Shown: positions 1-9,732 of the stretch, piece after piece
How positions within the stretch are numbered: the first letter of the stretch is position 1
Layout: each line of letters opens with the position of its first letter
Origin: Lysobacter sp.
GTDB taxonomy: Bacteria; Pseudomonadota; Gammaproteobacteria; Xanthomonadales; Xanthomonadaceae
Length of the DNA stretch: 64,000 nt
Direction of reading: 5' to 3'
NCBI GenBank assembly: GCA_011526085.1
Contig: WYBC01000025.1
Span: 62,001-126,000 of the forward strand
Notes under the pieces: model-generated
Databases searched by the model: none
Told to the model about the DNA's origin: nothing
The model's input: the letters and a program-made list of their open reading frames with translations, nothing else
Position numbers and translations under genes: made by a program

Positions 1-536
1 GCATGTGGGTGAGGCTGACCACGTACTTGTCGCCGCTGGGCAGCAGCAGCCGGACCGCCAACGCACCCTTTTCGGACGTGGCATCGTCGTCGGTGCGCTC
101 CGAATAGGGCTTCCAGTTGAGGGCCGGCACCGTCGCCGCGGCATCGTCCGGGCTGGGCTGGGTGTCGAACGGAAACCGGCTGAACAGCATCAATCCGCTG
201 TCCTGCGATTTGCCGAAGACTTCGAGCAGGCCCAGCGTGAGCGCCTGGAAGCCGATGGCGAGCGCGACGTAGCCTGCATTGTCGGTGGACGCCAGCGACG
301 ACGCGAAGCCGCGGTCGCCGCCGATGCGCTCGACGTAATGCGGATATTTCGTCTTGAGCCCGGCGACGAATTTCTCGCGGGCGTCTTCGTCGAAGACCTC
401 GTTCAGGCAGACGATATCGAAGTCGCGAGGCGAGGTGTCGATGCGCTTCGCGATCTCTTCGGCGCGCTGTTCATTGTCGACGTTGTCGAAGATCGGGCGG
501 CATTGGACGTTGTAGGTGAGGACACGCAGGTGCATG
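1..536 (-). CDS. Endonuclease/exonuclease/phosphatase (EEP) family protein, C-terminus outside window
   Basis: Reading the minus strand from an ATG at 536 gives an open frame to the window edge (about 178 codons) with no stop. It opens MHLRVLTYNVQ and has the EEP/DNase I-fold landmarks: the N-terminal 'YNVQ' asparagine, 'CLNEVF' with the metal-binding glutamate, and 'DSGLMLFSRFP', the segment typical of neutral sphingomyelinase-like members. The last visible residues 'SLTHM' correspond to the conserved 'xxxTHL' strand. The family cleaves phosphodiesters (nucleic acid or phospholipid) with Mg2+. No signal peptide is seen, so an intracellular or unusual location is possible. Substrate cannot be told from this fragment; the catalytic His/Asp end is missing. 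Confidence 0.8.
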
Positions 537-834
537 GAAATTCCTTCCGTTGAGTGAGTCCGATTCGGATGGCGTGGCCCGATGACGGCATCGGGTCGCA
601 TGGATACGTCCAGGCCGCTGCCCGTCGTCGAACCGACGGCGGAACGGCGCCCGCAGAACACATCGCCACCCCGAACGGGATCGCGGGAACGATCCGGACT
701 TCGGTCGGAAAAAAATTTCTGTCGCCCGGACACGGGCGAAACCGCGCAGGTATCCGCGGCCTGCGATTCATGCTGTCCGAAGTCGAGCGCAAAGCGCGTT
801 TGGCATTCGCGCCGAACGCATGCGCCAGGATTTT

Positions 835-862
835 CGTAGGAGCGACGCAAGTCGCGACGCTC
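835..862. repeat. REP-like repeat (TAGGAGCGACG...)
   Basis: A short near-palindrome, 'TAGGAGCGACG' followed by 'CAAGTCGCGACGCTC', resembles the extragenic repeat common between genes in Xanthomonadales. Function unknown; single copy here. Confidence 0.5.
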
Positions 863-920
863 TTCAGTCGCTACCATGCCGACAGGCAAACGCAAGAAAT
901 CGTTGAAGCCTGCCCGAAAC

Positions 921-948
921 GACAACGGCGCCTCAGGGCGCCGTTGTC
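921..948 (-). terminator. Hairpin downstream of pepQ
   Basis: A perfect 12-bp inverted repeat (GACAACGGCGCC / GGCGCCGTTGTC) with a TCAG loop lies 36 bases beyond the pepQ stop. In the minus direction only a short T-run follows (GTTTC), so it may be a weak intrinsic or factor-assisted terminator. Confidence 0.6.
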
Positions 949-983
949 GCATGCCTCCGGTGCCACCGGGCACACCCGATGGA

Positions 984-2315
984 TCACGCCACCGCGAACC
1001 CTTCCCGCGTCAGATTCACCGAATCGCCTTCCGTGCACACCACATCGTCTTCGATGCGGATGCCGCCGTAGGGTTTGAACTGCGCGACGCGGTCCCAGTT
1101 CACGCTCGGGCCGAGGCCTTTGTTCTTCAGCTCTTCGAGCAGCATGTCGATGAAGTAGATGCCGGGCTCGATGGTGACGACCATGCCGGGTTCGAGGACG
1201 CGGGTGAGACGCAGGTAAGGATGGCCGTCGGGTTTGGCGATGCTGCCGCCGGTGTCGGAGGCGGCGAAGCCGGCGACATCGTGCACCTGCAGTCCGATGC
1301 CGTGGCCGATGCCGTGCGGGAAGAAGGCGCTGCTGACGCCGGTTTCGACCGCGACGTCGGGCGCGACGTGGATCAGCTCGAAATCGCGGAGGATGCGCGC
1401 GAGCGCGAGGTGCGCGTCGAGGTGGATGCGCTTGTAGTCGGTGCCGGCGCGGACCTGCGCGCACATCCCGAGCTGCGCGGCGTCGACCGCGTCGATCATC
1501 GCCTGGAATTCGCCGCCCGGGTCCGCCGCGTAGGTGCGGGTGATGTCGCAGGCGTAGCCGCGATGGCTGCCGCCGGCGTCGATCAGGAAACTGCGCGCCT
1601 GGCGCGGAGCCATGCGGTCGCGGTCGGTGTAGTGCAGCACCGCGCCGTGTTCGTTGAGCGCGATGATGTTGTTGTACGGCAGGTCGTTGGCGTCCTGGCG
1701 CGCGGCCTGGCAATACGCGAGATGGATGCCGAACTCGCTGGCGCCGCTGCGGAACGCGCGCTCGGCGGCGCGATGGCCGCGCACGCCGACGCGGGTGGCC
1801 TCGCGCATCATCGCGATTTCGTACGGCGTCTTGAACGCGCGATGGTAGTGCAGGTAGTCGAGGACCGGCTGCGGATTGTTCGGCGCGAACGCGCCGTACT
1901 GGCCGAGCGCGCTCTGCGCCTCGCCGAGGATGGCGCAGCGCGCGGCGTTCTTGGGCAGATGCTGCTTGGCGTCTTCGGCGTTGCGGATGATGCGGATGTC
2001 GAAATGCTCGACCCATTCGCCGCTCGGCGCTTCCGGCACCACGTGCCAGTAATCGTGCGGCTGCAGGAAGATCAGCTGCGGACGTTCGCCGGGGGTGTAG
2101 ACCAGCCAACTGCCGGGCGCCTGGGTGATCGGCAGCCACGCCTTGAAGTGCGGATTCACCGCATACGGATAATCGCGGTCGTCGAAGACCTGGTAGTGCG
2201 AGGTGCCGCTGGGCGCGACCAGGTGCGCGAAGCCGCCGCGCTCCAGCGCGATGTCGGCGCGGGCGCGCAGGGTGGCGAGATGTTCGGCGTAGAGGCGGGA
2301 CAGATCTGCGGACAT
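984..2315 (-). CDS. pepQ: Xaa-Pro dipeptidase
   Basis: Cytosolic M24B metallopeptidase that splits dipeptides with C-terminal proline; homologues also hydrolyse organophosphates. About 443 residues, normal length for PepQ. Metal-ligand blocks of the pita-bread fold are in order in the C-terminal half: 'LIDAGGS' and 'CDITRTY' (two Asp), 'GIGHGIGLQVHD' (His), 'TIEPGIYF' (Glu) and 'GGIRIEDDV' (Glu). The ATG at 2315 (MSADLSRLY) is chosen over a TTG two codons upstream. It stands alone, 84 bases downstream of the PilZ gene, and is followed by a strong hairpin. Confidence 0.93.
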   Translation of the reverse strand: MSADLSRLYAEHLATLRARADIALERGGFAHLVAPSGTSHYQVFDDRDYPYAVNPHFKAWLPITQAPGSWLVYTPGERPQLIFLQPHDYWHVVPEAPSGEWVEHFDIRIIRNAEDAKQHLPKNAARCAILGEAQSALGQYGAFAPNNPQPVLDYLHYHRAFKTPYEIAMMREATRVGVRGHRAAERAFRSGASEFGIHLAYCQAARQDANDLPYNNIIALNEHGAVLHYTDRDRMAPRQARSFLIDAGGSHRGYACDITRTYAADPGGEFQAMIDAVDAAQLGMCAQVRAGTDYKRIHLDAHLALARILRDFELIHVAPDVAVETGVSSAFFPHGIGHGIGLQVHDVAGFAASDTGGSIAKPDGHPYLRLTRVLEPGMVVTIEPGIYFIDMLLEELKNKGLGPSVNWDRVAQFKPYGGIRIEDDVVCTEGDSVNLTREGFAVA

Positions 2316-2399
2316 GGGCAAGATTCGCTGCGAAGAGTGGGGGAAATCGCCATTCCGCGCCGTCGCCGCACCTGCCGGGCGGCGCGCCGTCGCGGCGGC

Positions 2400-2747
2400 T
2401 CAGTCGTAGTGTGCGCCGGGCGCTTCGACCCAGGCATGAAGGGCCTCGCGGTGGACGTCGGTCATCGCGATGAAGCGGAAGCCCGCCCAGGATTGCCCCG
2501 GCGAACTGGCGCGATCGCTCCACAGCAGGTGCGCGCCGGCTTCGATGTCGGCGCCGTCCACGCCCGGCAGGCGGAAGCGGAACTGGTAGAGCGCGTCTTC
2601 GGTCAGCGGCACGCTCGCCATCAGCAGCATCCCGCCTTCGGACAGATTGCCGATGCGGCCGACGATCTCTTCGGTCATGGTGTCGGCGACGATCACGGTC
2701 TCGGCGACCTTGCGTCGCGGCGAGCGCCGGTGTTCCTTGCTGCTCAT
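2400..2747 (-). CDS. PilZ domain protein
   Basis: 115 residues, a single PilZ domain. The N-terminal 'RRSPRRKV' matches the RxxxR c-di-GMP-binding switch and 'NLSEGGMLL' matches (D/N)xSxxG. It probably senses c-di-GMP and acts by contact with a partner. Its ATG shares one base with the stop of the upstream DUF1631 gene (TGATG junction), so the two are likely translationally coupled and may work together. A GGDEF cyclase gene lies elsewhere in the window (28382-30211), but no functional link can be shown. Confidence 0.88.
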   Translation of the reverse strand: MSSKEHRRSPRRKVAETVIVADTMTEEIVGRIGNLSEGGMLLMASVPLTEDALYQFRFRLPGVDGADIEAGAHLLWSDRASSPGQSWAGFRFIAMTDVHREALHAWVEAPGAHYD

Positions 2748-5545
2748 CAGGCGTTACCTCGCGGCGGCAGCGGCGCGGATTCGTCGCCGATCAGGCCGGG
2801 ATAGGGTTCGGCCGCGGACATGCCGGGCACGGACATGCCGGATGCGGGCACGCTGGGCGCGGAGCGCGCGTCGGCGGCGTCCATCGCGAAATCCTCCAGC
2901 GGCTCGGCGGGCATGGAGCGCACCGCGACATCGACATTCTCATCGTCGCCCTCATGATCGTCGCGACGGCCGGTGAGGCTGCGCAGCGCGTTGAGCGCGG
3001 CGTGCCAGGCGCGGTCGACCAGGCCGGCGCGCTGGGCGGTGACGATGCGCACCTGGTCCTTGGCCATCATCCGCGCGAGGCTGTCGAGCGAATGTTCGCC
3101 GACGCGCTGGCCGCGCTGATTGACGAACAGCGCATTGCCGGTGACCGGGCTGAACCACGACATGCGGCGGCGGACCACGTCGCCCTGCTGGTTGGTGACG
3201 AATTCGATCCAGGTGCCGAACGGCAGCAGGCGCAGTTGTTCGTAGCATTCCTGTTCGTGCGGCGAACGCGACGGCAGGTCGGGCTTGCGCGCCTTCTGGC
3301 TTTCCTCGCCCAGGCGCACGCGCGCCTTGAGCTTCATGGTCAGCTCGGTGCGGGATTCACCGTCCTCGTCGTCGCGCAGGCTGCTCGACAGGCGCCGGGC
3401 GATGACGTCGGCTTCCGCGTCGTGATAACCGACCTGCTTGAGCGCGGCCTCGACGTGCGACTTCAGCGCCGGATGTTCCGCATCGCCGTCGCGATGGGTG
3501 CAGGCGGCCACGACCTGCCGGGTCGCGTCGATCTGCCGGTTCCACTCTTCGGAACCTTCGCCGTGGCGCAGGAAGGTGAGCGTGAGCACATCGGCCCAGG
3601 CCTGGGTCAACAGCGCGCGGGTGAATTTCGGCAGCGGCGCTTCGCCGATGGTTTCGCTGAGCACCTGTTCGGCGCGCAGTTTCGCGGCTTCGAGCTTTTC
3701 CTTGCCGCGGGCGGCTTCGACATGGCGTTTTTCGAGGGTTTCGGCGCGGCGCACCTGGGTGTCGATGTGCGCCTGCAGCTGTTTGTTGCTCTGCTCGAAG
3801 ACCTCGAGGCCGCCGTCGTAGTTCTTGACCGCGTGGGTCACCGCCTGCTGCAGCGGCGCCAGCAGGGCCGGATCGATATCGTCCTCGGCCAGCCATTTCG
3901 CCGCGGTTTCCGAGACCGTGCTGAGCAGTTGCCGCGCGGGATGGTTCGGACGGACGAAGAAGCTGCGGTCCTGCAGCGCGACGCGCAGCAGGGTGAGCTG
4001 CATGCGCTTGACCAGCGCCGCGGCAGGCGCGTCGTCGCGGATCTCGCGCTGCAGGTGGTTGTAGAGCAGCCCGACCAGATCGAAGGTATCGCTGTCGCTG
4101 GGCGCCAGCGCCACCGGCTTGCCGTGCTGCTGCCGCGCCTGCGCCAGCAGCGATTGCTTGATGTCGGCGATGCTGGGGGTGTTGCCGCCCGGCAGGGTCG
4201 GCTCGGCATCCATCCGGCCGAGGGTCTGCAGCAGGTCGCGGGTGGCGATCGAGATTTCGGGCCGCTGCCCGGGCGGAATCGGATTCAGGCGCTCGGTCTG
4301 CGCGCGCCGCTGGGTCAGCAACTGCTGCAGATCGTGGAAGGCCTTCTGTTCGTCCACCGCCGCGGCGGGCAGCGGCTGCCCCATCCACACGGTATGCGGA
4401 CGGTTGGCGTCGTAAGGAAGGGACTCGCCGGCGCGGCCACCCGAGCCGCTGCCGCCTTGCCCAGTGCCGCCGCCGTAGTTGCTGCCGCCACCATGACCAC
4501 CGCTGCGGTAACCGCCGCCGGCATGGCCCTGGCCGCCGCTCTGGCCGCCATCGAAGCCGGACGCCTCGTGTCCGGACTGATCGTTCTGCCCGGAGGGGCC
4601 GAACGGACCGCCGCCGCCGGATGCGCCGGACGGGCCCGGCCCACCGCCGGTCGGCCCCGACGCGCGGGCGCCCGCACCGCCTGCCACGCTCATGCGCCCC
4701 GAACCGCCCGACTGGCCGCCTGACGGCGCAGACCGCGCCGACGGATCCTGTTCGCGCTCGCCCAGTCGACCCGGCGAACCGGCATCGTTGCCTTCCTCGG
4801 CGCCGCCGGAGGCACGGGTGCGCATGGGCACGTAGCTCAGGCCCGGCAGCACGCCTTCTTCCAGCAGCAGCGCATCGAGCTTCTCGCACAGCGGCGCGTA
4901 CAGCGTCATCACCCGGCGATCGAAGATCCGATAGAACAGCAGCCGCGCACCGTGATCGAGCTGCATGGTCTCGGTGGCGTGGCGCACCGCGCGGCACAGC
5001 GCCTGCGGACCGAGCGGGATGCGCTCGCTGTCGAACGCCGGCGCCGCCGCCAGCACCGCGAAACGCTGGCCGAGCAGGTGCAGCACCAGATTGGCGCGCG
5101 ACTCCTGGCGGGAAGCGATTTCGTGCAGTACCGCGCCTTCGTCCATCATCGATTCGTCGACGAGACTGAGGTTGCGGAAATTCACCGACGCCGAAGGTAC
5201 CGGCACCGGACGCGCGGGAATCGACAGGAACGACGGTTTGCGCAGGCCGGCGAGGCCGGCCTCGATCAACTGCATGAAACGCGGCACCAGATCGTGGCGA
5301 TTGAGCCGCACCACGCGCAGCGTGTGCATGTAATCGGTCTTGGCGCCGCCGCCGGTGGTGCCGCCGCGGTCGGCGAGACGGAACAGCTCTTCCTCGAACT
5401 CGGTGACGGCCGAAACGAGATTCTTCTCCAGCTCCTCGCTGAACAAGGTCAGCGCGCGCTCCAGCGTGCGCCGCACCCGTCGCGGCAATCCGGCAGAGGC
5501 CAAAGTCCTTGGCGCGGGGTCCTGGGAGTCGGTGGGCGCAGCCAT
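2747..5545 (-). CDS. DUF1631 family protein with Gly-rich linker
   Basis: About 932 residues from the ATG at 5545 (MAAPTDSQDP), preceded by AGG at a good distance; a GTG at 5596 and an ATG at 5587 in frame lack a ribosome-binding site. It resembles the DUF1631 family (sometimes mislabelled thymidine phosphorylase) found in Xanthomonadales and Pseudomonas, of unknown biochemical role. An N-terminal helical part (to about residue 243) is split from the large C-terminal part by a low-complexity segment at about 244-374 made mostly of Gly/Ser/Gln. The C-terminal part contains charged coiled-coil-like helices and a small beta domain ('PFGTWIEFVTNQQGDVVRRR') that looks PilZ-like. The coupled PilZ gene downstream fits a c-di-GMP-linked role (inference). 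Confidence 0.8.
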   Translation of the reverse strand: MAAPTDSQDPAPRTLASAGLPRRVRRTLERALTLFSEELEKNLVSAVTEFEEELFRLADRGGTTGGGAKTDYMHTLRVVRLNRHDLVPRFMQLIEAGLAGLRKPSFLSIPARPVPVPSASVNFRNLSLVDESMMDEGAVLHEIASRQESRANLVLHLLGQRFAVLAAAPAFDSERIPLGPQALCRAVRHATETMQLDHGARLLFYRIFDRRVMTLYAPLCEKLDALLLEEGVLPGLSYVPMRTRASGGAEEGNDAGSPGRLGEREQDPSARSAPSGGQSGGSGRMSVAGGAGARASGPTGGGPGPSGASGGGGPFGPSGQNDQSGHEASGFDGGQSGGQGHAGGGYRSGGHGGGSNYGGGTGQGGSGSGGRAGESLPYDANRPHTVWMGQPLPAAAVDEQKAFHDLQQLLTQRRAQTERLNPIPPGQRPEISIATRDLLQTLGRMDAEPTLPGGNTPSIADIKQSLLAQARQQHGKPVALAPSDSDTFDLVGLLYNHLQREIRDDAPAAALVKRMQLTLLRVALQDRSFFVRPNHPARQLLSTVSETAAKWLAEDDIDPALLAPLQQAVTHAVKNYDGGLEVFEQSNKQLQAHIDTQVRRAETLEKRHVEAARGKEKLEAAKLRAEQVLSETIGEAPLPKFTRALLTQAWADVLTLTFLRHGEGSEEWNRQIDATRQVVAACTHRDGDAEHPALKSHVEAALKQVGYHDAEADVIARRLSSSLRDDEDGESRTELTMKLKARVRLGEESQKARKPDLPSRSPHEQECYEQLRLLPFGTWIEFVTNQQGDVVRRRMSWFSPVTGNALFVNQRGQRVGEHSLDSLARMMAKDQVRIVTAQRAGLVDRAWHAALNALRSLTGRRDDHEGDDENVDVAVRSMPAEPLEDFAMDAADARSAPSVPASGMSVPGMSAAEPYPGLIGDESAPLPPRGNA

Positions 5546-5650
5546 CTCAGCCTGTCGAAGTGCGACGATAACCGCATTTCTTAACATGTCCGGCACCCGC
5601 GAGCCAATTGCTGCGGCGCAACACGCTTCGATCCCGCGCGCCCGGCAGGC

Positions 5651-6856
5651 TCATGCAGACACCGTCCCGTCGGCATCTTCCCCGGTCAGGAACAGCGAAA
5701 TCGCATCGTTGGCGAAGCGCAGGCCGGCCTCGGTCGGCGCGACGCGATCCCCGGCCACGACCAGCCAGCCGGCGTCGACCGCGCGGGCCAGCGGCGCGGC
5801 GATGGCCGACCGCGGCACGCCGGTGCGGGTCTCGAAGGCGGTCAGGGCGAAGCCCTCGCGCAGGCGCAGGGCGTTCAGCATGAACTCGAACGGCCGCTGC
5901 GCCGGCGGGATCTCGCTGTCGCCGCCGATCGCCGCCACGGTCCCGGCCTGGGCCAGATAGACCGCGGGATGCTTGTGCTTCCAGCGCCGCAGGATCCGGC
6001 CCTCGCCCTCGCCTTCCGCGGCCGGCAGGGTGAGCTTGCCGTGGGCGCCGGCGCCGATCCCGAGGTAGTCGCCGAAGCGCCAGTAGTTCAGGTTGTGGGC
6101 GCACTGCCGGCCCGGGCGCGCGTACGCGCTGATCTCGTACTGCGCGAATCCCGCCGCGGCGAGCCGCGCCTGGCAGTGTTCCTGGATGTCCCAGGCCGCA
6201 TCCTCGTCGGGCAACCCTTCCGGGGGCCGCGCGGCGAACAGGGTGTTCGGTTCCAGCGTCAGCTGATAGTGACTGATGTGGGCCGGCTGCAGCGCGAACG
6301 CGCGTTCCAGATCGCGTTCGGCCATCGCCAGCGTCTGCCCGGGCAGCGCGTACATCAGGTCGAGATTGAGATTGTCGAAACCGGCGTCCTGCGCCAGCTT
6401 CACCGCGGCGTCGGCCTGGCCGCTGTCGTGGATGCGGCCGAGGCGCTGCAGGCAGCCGTCGTCGAAACTCTGGATGCCGAAGGAAATGCGATTGACGCCG
6501 GCGCGCCGGTAATCCTCGAACCGCCCGTGTTCGGCGGTACCGGGATTGGTTTCGAGCGTGATCTCGCAGCCCGGCACGAAGCGCAGGCGCGCGCTCGCGC
6601 CCTGCAGGAAGCGGTCGATCGCCGCCGCCGGAAACAGGCTGGGCGTGCCGCCGCCGAAGAACACGCTGTGCACGCTGCGGCCCCACACCAGCGGCAGGTC
6701 GACATCGAGATCGGCCAGCAGCGCGTCGACGTAGAGCTCGAACGGCGGACCGCCGCGGCCGTCGCGGTATTCATGCGAATTGAAATCGCAGTACGGACAC
6801 TTGCGCACGCACCACGGCAGATGCACGTACAGCGACAGCGGCAACAGACCCAGCAT
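5651..6856 (-). CDS. hemW: Radical SAM heme chaperone HemW
   Basis: 401 residues. The radical-SAM cluster motif CxxxCxxC is at residues 16-23 (C16, C20, C23) followed by 'DFNSH', and 'FFGGGTPS' is the typical SAM-binding strand. It belongs to the HemN-like group now assigned as HemW, which binds heme and hands it to respiratory enzymes, rather than true coproporphyrinogen dehydrogenase. The C-terminal HemN_C domain ('FEFMLNALRLREGF') is present. Its ATG overlaps the rdgB stop (TGATG), so rdgB-hemW are cotranscribed, an order common in gammaproteobacteria. Confidence 0.93.
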   Translation of the reverse strand: MLGLLPLSLYVHLPWCVRKCPYCDFNSHEYRDGRGGPPFELYVDALLADLDVDLPLVWGRSVHSVFFGGGTPSLFPAAAIDRFLQGASARLRFVPGCEITLETNPGTAEHGRFEDYRRAGVNRISFGIQSFDDGCLQRLGRIHDSGQADAAVKLAQDAGFDNLNLDLMYALPGQTLAMAERDLERAFALQPAHISHYQLTLEPNTLFAARPPEGLPDEDAAWDIQEHCQARLAAAGFAQYEISAYARPGRQCAHNLNYWRFGDYLGIGAGAHGKLTLPAAEGEGEGRILRRWKHKHPAVYLAQAGTVAAIGGDSEIPPAQRPFEFMLNALRLREGFALTAFETRTGVPRSAIAAPLARAVDAGWLVVAGDRVAPTEAGLRFANDAISLFLTGEDADGTVSA

Positions 6857-7458
6857 CAGAACCGCCGGACCGCCGCGAGCAGCGCGTCGCGCAGCCGCGC
6901 CAGCGCGATGCCGCGATGGCTGATGCGGTTCTTCAGCGCGGCGTCGAGTTCGGCCGCGCCCATGGCCCGCGCGGGATCGAAGAAGACCGGGTCGTAACCG
7001 AACCCGCCGCTGCCGCGCGGCGCATCGAGGATGCGGCCTTCCCAGACGCCCTCGGCGATCAGCGGCTGTGGATCCTCGGCGTGGCGCAGCACCGCGAGCA
7101 CGCAGACGAAGCGCGCGGTGCGCGCCGCCTCCGGCACGTCGCGCAGCGCGGCGAGCAGTTTCGCGATGTTCGCCGCGCTGTCGCCGTGGCCGCCGGCATA
7201 GCGGGCGCTGTACAGGCCCGGCGCGCCGTCGAGCGCGTCGACGCAGAGGCCGGAATCATCGCCCAGCGCGGGCAGGCCGGTGGCGCGCGCGGCGTGGCGT
7301 GCCTTCAGCAGCGCGTTCTCGACGAAGGTGAGGCCGGTTTCCTCGACATCGGCCACGCCGAATTCGGACTGCGCGTGCAGTTCAATCCGCGCATCGCCGA
7401 GCAGGTCGCGCAGCTCCGCCAGCTTGCCCGCGTTGCTGCTGGCCAGCACCAGCTTCAT
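6856..7458 (-). CDS. rdgB: dITP/XTP pyrophosphatase
   Basis: 200 residues, Ham1/RdgB family. It removes dITP, ITP and XTP from the nucleotide pool by releasing pyrophosphate, preventing base-analogue incorporation. Conserved blocks are visible: '[12 protein letters not shown]' at the N-terminus (nucleotide-binding SxNxxK), '[11 protein letters not shown]', '[13 protein letters not shown]' (catalytic Asp) and 'GFGYDPVF' near the C-terminus. The ATG at 7458 overlaps the stop of the upstream VOC gene (ATGA) and its own stop overlaps hemW. Confidence 0.95.
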   Translation of the reverse strand: MKLVLASSNAGKLAELRDLLGDARIELHAQSEFGVADVEETGLTFVENALLKARHAARATGLPALGDDSGLCVDALDGAPGLYSARYAGGHGDSAANIAKLLAALRDVPEAARTARFVCVLAVLRHAEDPQPLIAEGVWEGRILDAPRGSGGFGYDPVFFDPARAMGAAELDAALKNRISHRGIALARLRDALLAAVRRF

Positions 7459-7847
7459 GCGCGCAGCTCCAGCAGGTCCCACTTGTTGCCGTAGGGATCC
7501 TCGAACACCGCGACGGTGCCGTATGCCTCCTCGCGTGGCGTTTCGAGGAAGCGCACGCCCTTCGCCGACATCGCGGCGTGGTCGCGGCGGAAGTCGTCGG
7601 TGTGCAGGAAGAAACCGACGCGCCCGCCGGTCTGGTCGCCGATGCGCGCACGCTGGACGTCGTTCGCGGCCTGCGCCAGCAGCAGCGCGGTCTCCGCGCC
7701 GTACGGCGCCACCAGCACCCAACGCTTGCCGTCGCCGCGCGGCGAATCTTCGCGCAGTTCGAAACCGAGGGCGCCGGTGTAGAAATCGATGGCGCGATCG
7801 TAGTCGTCGACCACGATCGCGATGCAGCCGAGGTGTCGCCGGTTCAT
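7455..7847 (-). CDS. VOC (glyoxalase/bleomycin-resistance fold) family protein
   Basis: 130 residues from the ATG at 7847 ([15 protein letters not shown]). Two beta-alpha-beta-beta-beta modules are recognisable, ending in '[16 protein letters not shown]', the canonical VOC C-terminal metal-site segment with the final glutamate. The N-terminal metal ligand position reads '[17 protein letters not shown]'. Substrate cannot be predicted; members include glyoxalases, dioxygenases and antibiotic-binding proteins. It overlaps rdgB by four bases and lies 22 bases from rph in the same direction. Confidence 0.88.
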   Translation of the reverse strand: MNRRHLGCIAIVVDDYDRAIDFYTGALGFELREDSPRGDGKRWVLVAPYGAETALLLAQAANDVQRARIGDQTGGRVGFFLHTDDFRRDHAAMSAKGVRFLETPREEAYGTVAVFEDPYGNKWDLLELRA

Positions 7848-7869
7848 GCGTCGCGCGCCGTCGTCCGGA

Positions 7870-8595
7870 TCAACCGGCCAGCGCCGCACGCTGCGCGGCG
7901 AACAGTTCGGCGATGCCGGATTCCGCCAGGTTCAACAGGGCATTGAGTTCGTCGCGGCGGAAGGCATGGCCTTCGGCCGTGCCCTGCACTTCGATGAAGC
8001 CGCCGCCGTCGTTCATCACCACGTTCATGTCGGTGTCGCAGTCGCTGTCTTCGGCGTAATCGAGATCGAGCACCGGCACGCCGCGATACACGCCGACCGA
8101 GACCGCGGCGACCGCGCCGTGGATCGGATCGCGCGCGATGTCCCTGCGCTTCTGCAGCCAGCGCACCGCATCGACCAGCGCGACGTAGGCGCCGGTGATC
8201 GCCGCGGTGCGAGTGCCGCCGTCGGCCTGCAGCACGTCGCAGTCGAGGGTGATGGTGCGTTCGCCCAGCGCGTTGCGATCGACGCAGGCGCGCAGGGCGC
8301 GGCCGATCAGGCGCTGGATCTCCAGCGTGCGCCCGCCCTGCTTGCCGCGGGCGGCTTCGCGGTCGCTGCGCGAATGGGTGGCGCGCGGCAGCATGCCGTA
8401 TTCGGCGGTCACCCAGCCCTCGCCCTTGCCGCGCAGGAATCCGGGCACCTTGTTGTCGACGCTGGCGGTACACAGCACCCGGGTCTCGCCGAAGGACACC
8501 AGCACCGAACCCTCGGCATGACGGGTGTAACCGCGCTGGATCCGGACCTCGCGCAGTTGCTCGGGGGTGCGGCCACTGGGACGGGCGATGCTCAT
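7870..8595 (-). CDS. rph: Ribonuclease PH
   Basis: 241 residues. Phosphorolytic 3'-5' exoribonuclease that trims tRNA 3' ends and works in rRNA turnover. The family signature is seen: '[11 protein letters not shown]' at the N-terminus, '[11 protein letters not shown]' and '[16 protein letters not shown]' (phosphate and RNA binding), '[20 protein letters not shown]' spread over the core, and '[15 protein letters not shown]' (catalytic acidic cluster). It is the first gene of the leftward run rph-VOC-rdgB-hemW and is divergent from yicC, with 176 bases between them. Confidence 0.95.
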   Translation of the reverse strand: MSIARPSGRTPEQLREVRIQRGYTRHAEGSVLVSFGETRVLCTASVDNKVPGFLRGKGEGWVTAEYGMLPRATHSRSDREAARGKQGGRTLEIQRLIGRALRACVDRNALGERTITLDCDVLQADGGTRTAAITGAYVALVDAVRWLQKRRDIARDPIHGAVAAVSVGVYRGVPVLDLDYAEDSDCDTDMNVVMNDGGGFIEVQGTAEGHAFRRDELNALLNLAESGIAELFAAQRAALAG

Positions 8596-8771
8596 GCGCG
8601 GGAAACCTTCGGGAAAGCCGGGCAGTCTAGCATCCGCCCCGAACGCGTCCCGGAGGACGCAACCGGGCGCGGTCGGGCGCGGCGACGGGCACGGCGCACA
8701 AGGCCACGCCGATAGCGGACAATGGCGCCCCCGCCGGCACCGGCGGACCCGATCGTTCGAGGACCCGCCAC

Positions 8772-9632
8772 ATGATCCGCAGCATGACCGCCTTCGCCGC
8801 CGGCGAACGCCAGACGCCCTGGGGCACGCTCGGCTGCGAACTGCGCGCCGTGAACCACCGTTTCCTCGAACTCGGCGTGCGCCTGCCCGACGACCTGCGC
8901 GCGGCCGAACCCGCGCTGCGCGAGCGCGTCTCGGCGCGACTCTCGCGCGGCAAGCTCGAACTGGGCTTCCGCCTGCGCGGCGACGATCGCGACGACGCGC
9001 TGCAGCTCAACGCCGCGCGGGTGGCGCAGTTGGCCGCGCTCGGCCGCAACCTGCAGGAGCACTTCCCGGCGATGCGCGTGGAGATGACGGAACTGCTGAA
9101 ATTCCCGGGCGTGCTGCAATCGAACGCGGAAGATCCGGCGGCGCTGCACGCCGAAGCGCTGTCGCTGCTGGACGAGGTGCTGACCCAGTTCGTCGAAGCG
9201 CGCGAACGCGAGGGCGGCAAGCTGGCCGCGGTGATCCTGGAGCGGGTCGATGCGATCGCGAAACACGCCGCGGACGCGCGCACGCTGATGCCGGCGATCC
9301 GCGCGGGACAGAAACAGAAACTCGAGAAGCGGCTCGCCGATCTGCCGCAGCCGCTCGATCCCGGTCGCTTCGAACAGGAACTGGTGCTGGCGCTGCAGAA
9401 ACTCGACGTGGACGAGGAGCTGGATCGGCTCGACAGCCACATCGCCGAACTGCGCCGGGTGCTGAAGCAGAAGGAATCGGCGGGCCGCCGCCTCGATTTC
9501 CTGCTCCAGGAATTCAACCGCGAGGCCAACACTTTCGGTTCCAAGTCGGTCGATGCGCGCACCTCGGCGCTGGCGGTGGAGCTGAAGGTGCTGATCGACC
9601 AGATCCGCGAGCAGGCCCAGAACATCGAGTGA
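8772..9632 (+). CDS. yicC: YicC family endoribonuclease-like protein
   Basis: 286 residues. The N-terminal 'MIRSMTAFA' and '[12 protein letters not shown]' blocks, and the C-terminal DUF1732 segment ending '[12 protein letters not shown]' and '[16 protein letters not shown]', identify YicC/YloC. E. coli YicC has been linked to RNA decay as an endoribonuclease. It is divergent from rph, which matches a common gammaproteobacterial rph/yicC arrangement, and is followed after 100 bases by gmk in the same direction, as in Xanthomonas. Confidence 0.93.
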   Translation: MIRSMTAFAAGERQTPWGTLGCELRAVNHRFLELGVRLPDDLRAAEPALRERVSARLSRGKLELGFRLRGDDRDDALQLNAARVAQLAALGRNLQEHFPAMRVEMTELLKFPGVLQSNAEDPAALHAEALSLLDEVLTQFVEAREREGGKLAAVILERVDAIAKHAADARTLMPAIRAGQKQKLEKRLADLPQPLDPGRFEQELVLALQKLDVDEELDRLDSHIAELRRVLKQKESAGRRLDFLLQEFNREANTFGSKSVDARTSALAVELKVLIDQIREQAQNIE

Positions 9633-9732
9633 ACCGCGGGTCGAATGCGCCGCGGGCGGGTTACACTCCCCTCCCCCCGAGCGACCGCCCCACACCATCC
9701 GAAGCAGCGAACCCGGAGCAGCGAAGCCAGCC

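Larger units (their letters stand above)
537..983. other. Gene-poor interval between EEP gene and pepQ
   Basis: No convincing gene. Open frames here overlap the flanking genes on the other strand or lack a start context and family resemblance. It holds the 5' region of the leftward EEP gene, one copy of a family-typical palindromic repeat (835-862) and the pepQ terminator hairpin (921-948). Confidence 0.6.

Noticed and set aside
554-1078. Possible gene on the plus strand between EEP and pepQ
   Set aside because: Runs through the pepQ terminator and into pepQ; Arg/Pro-rich with no ribosome-binding site.
876-2804. A 642-codon plus-strand frame
   Set aside because: Complement of pepQ and the PilZ gene; no motif, no start context.
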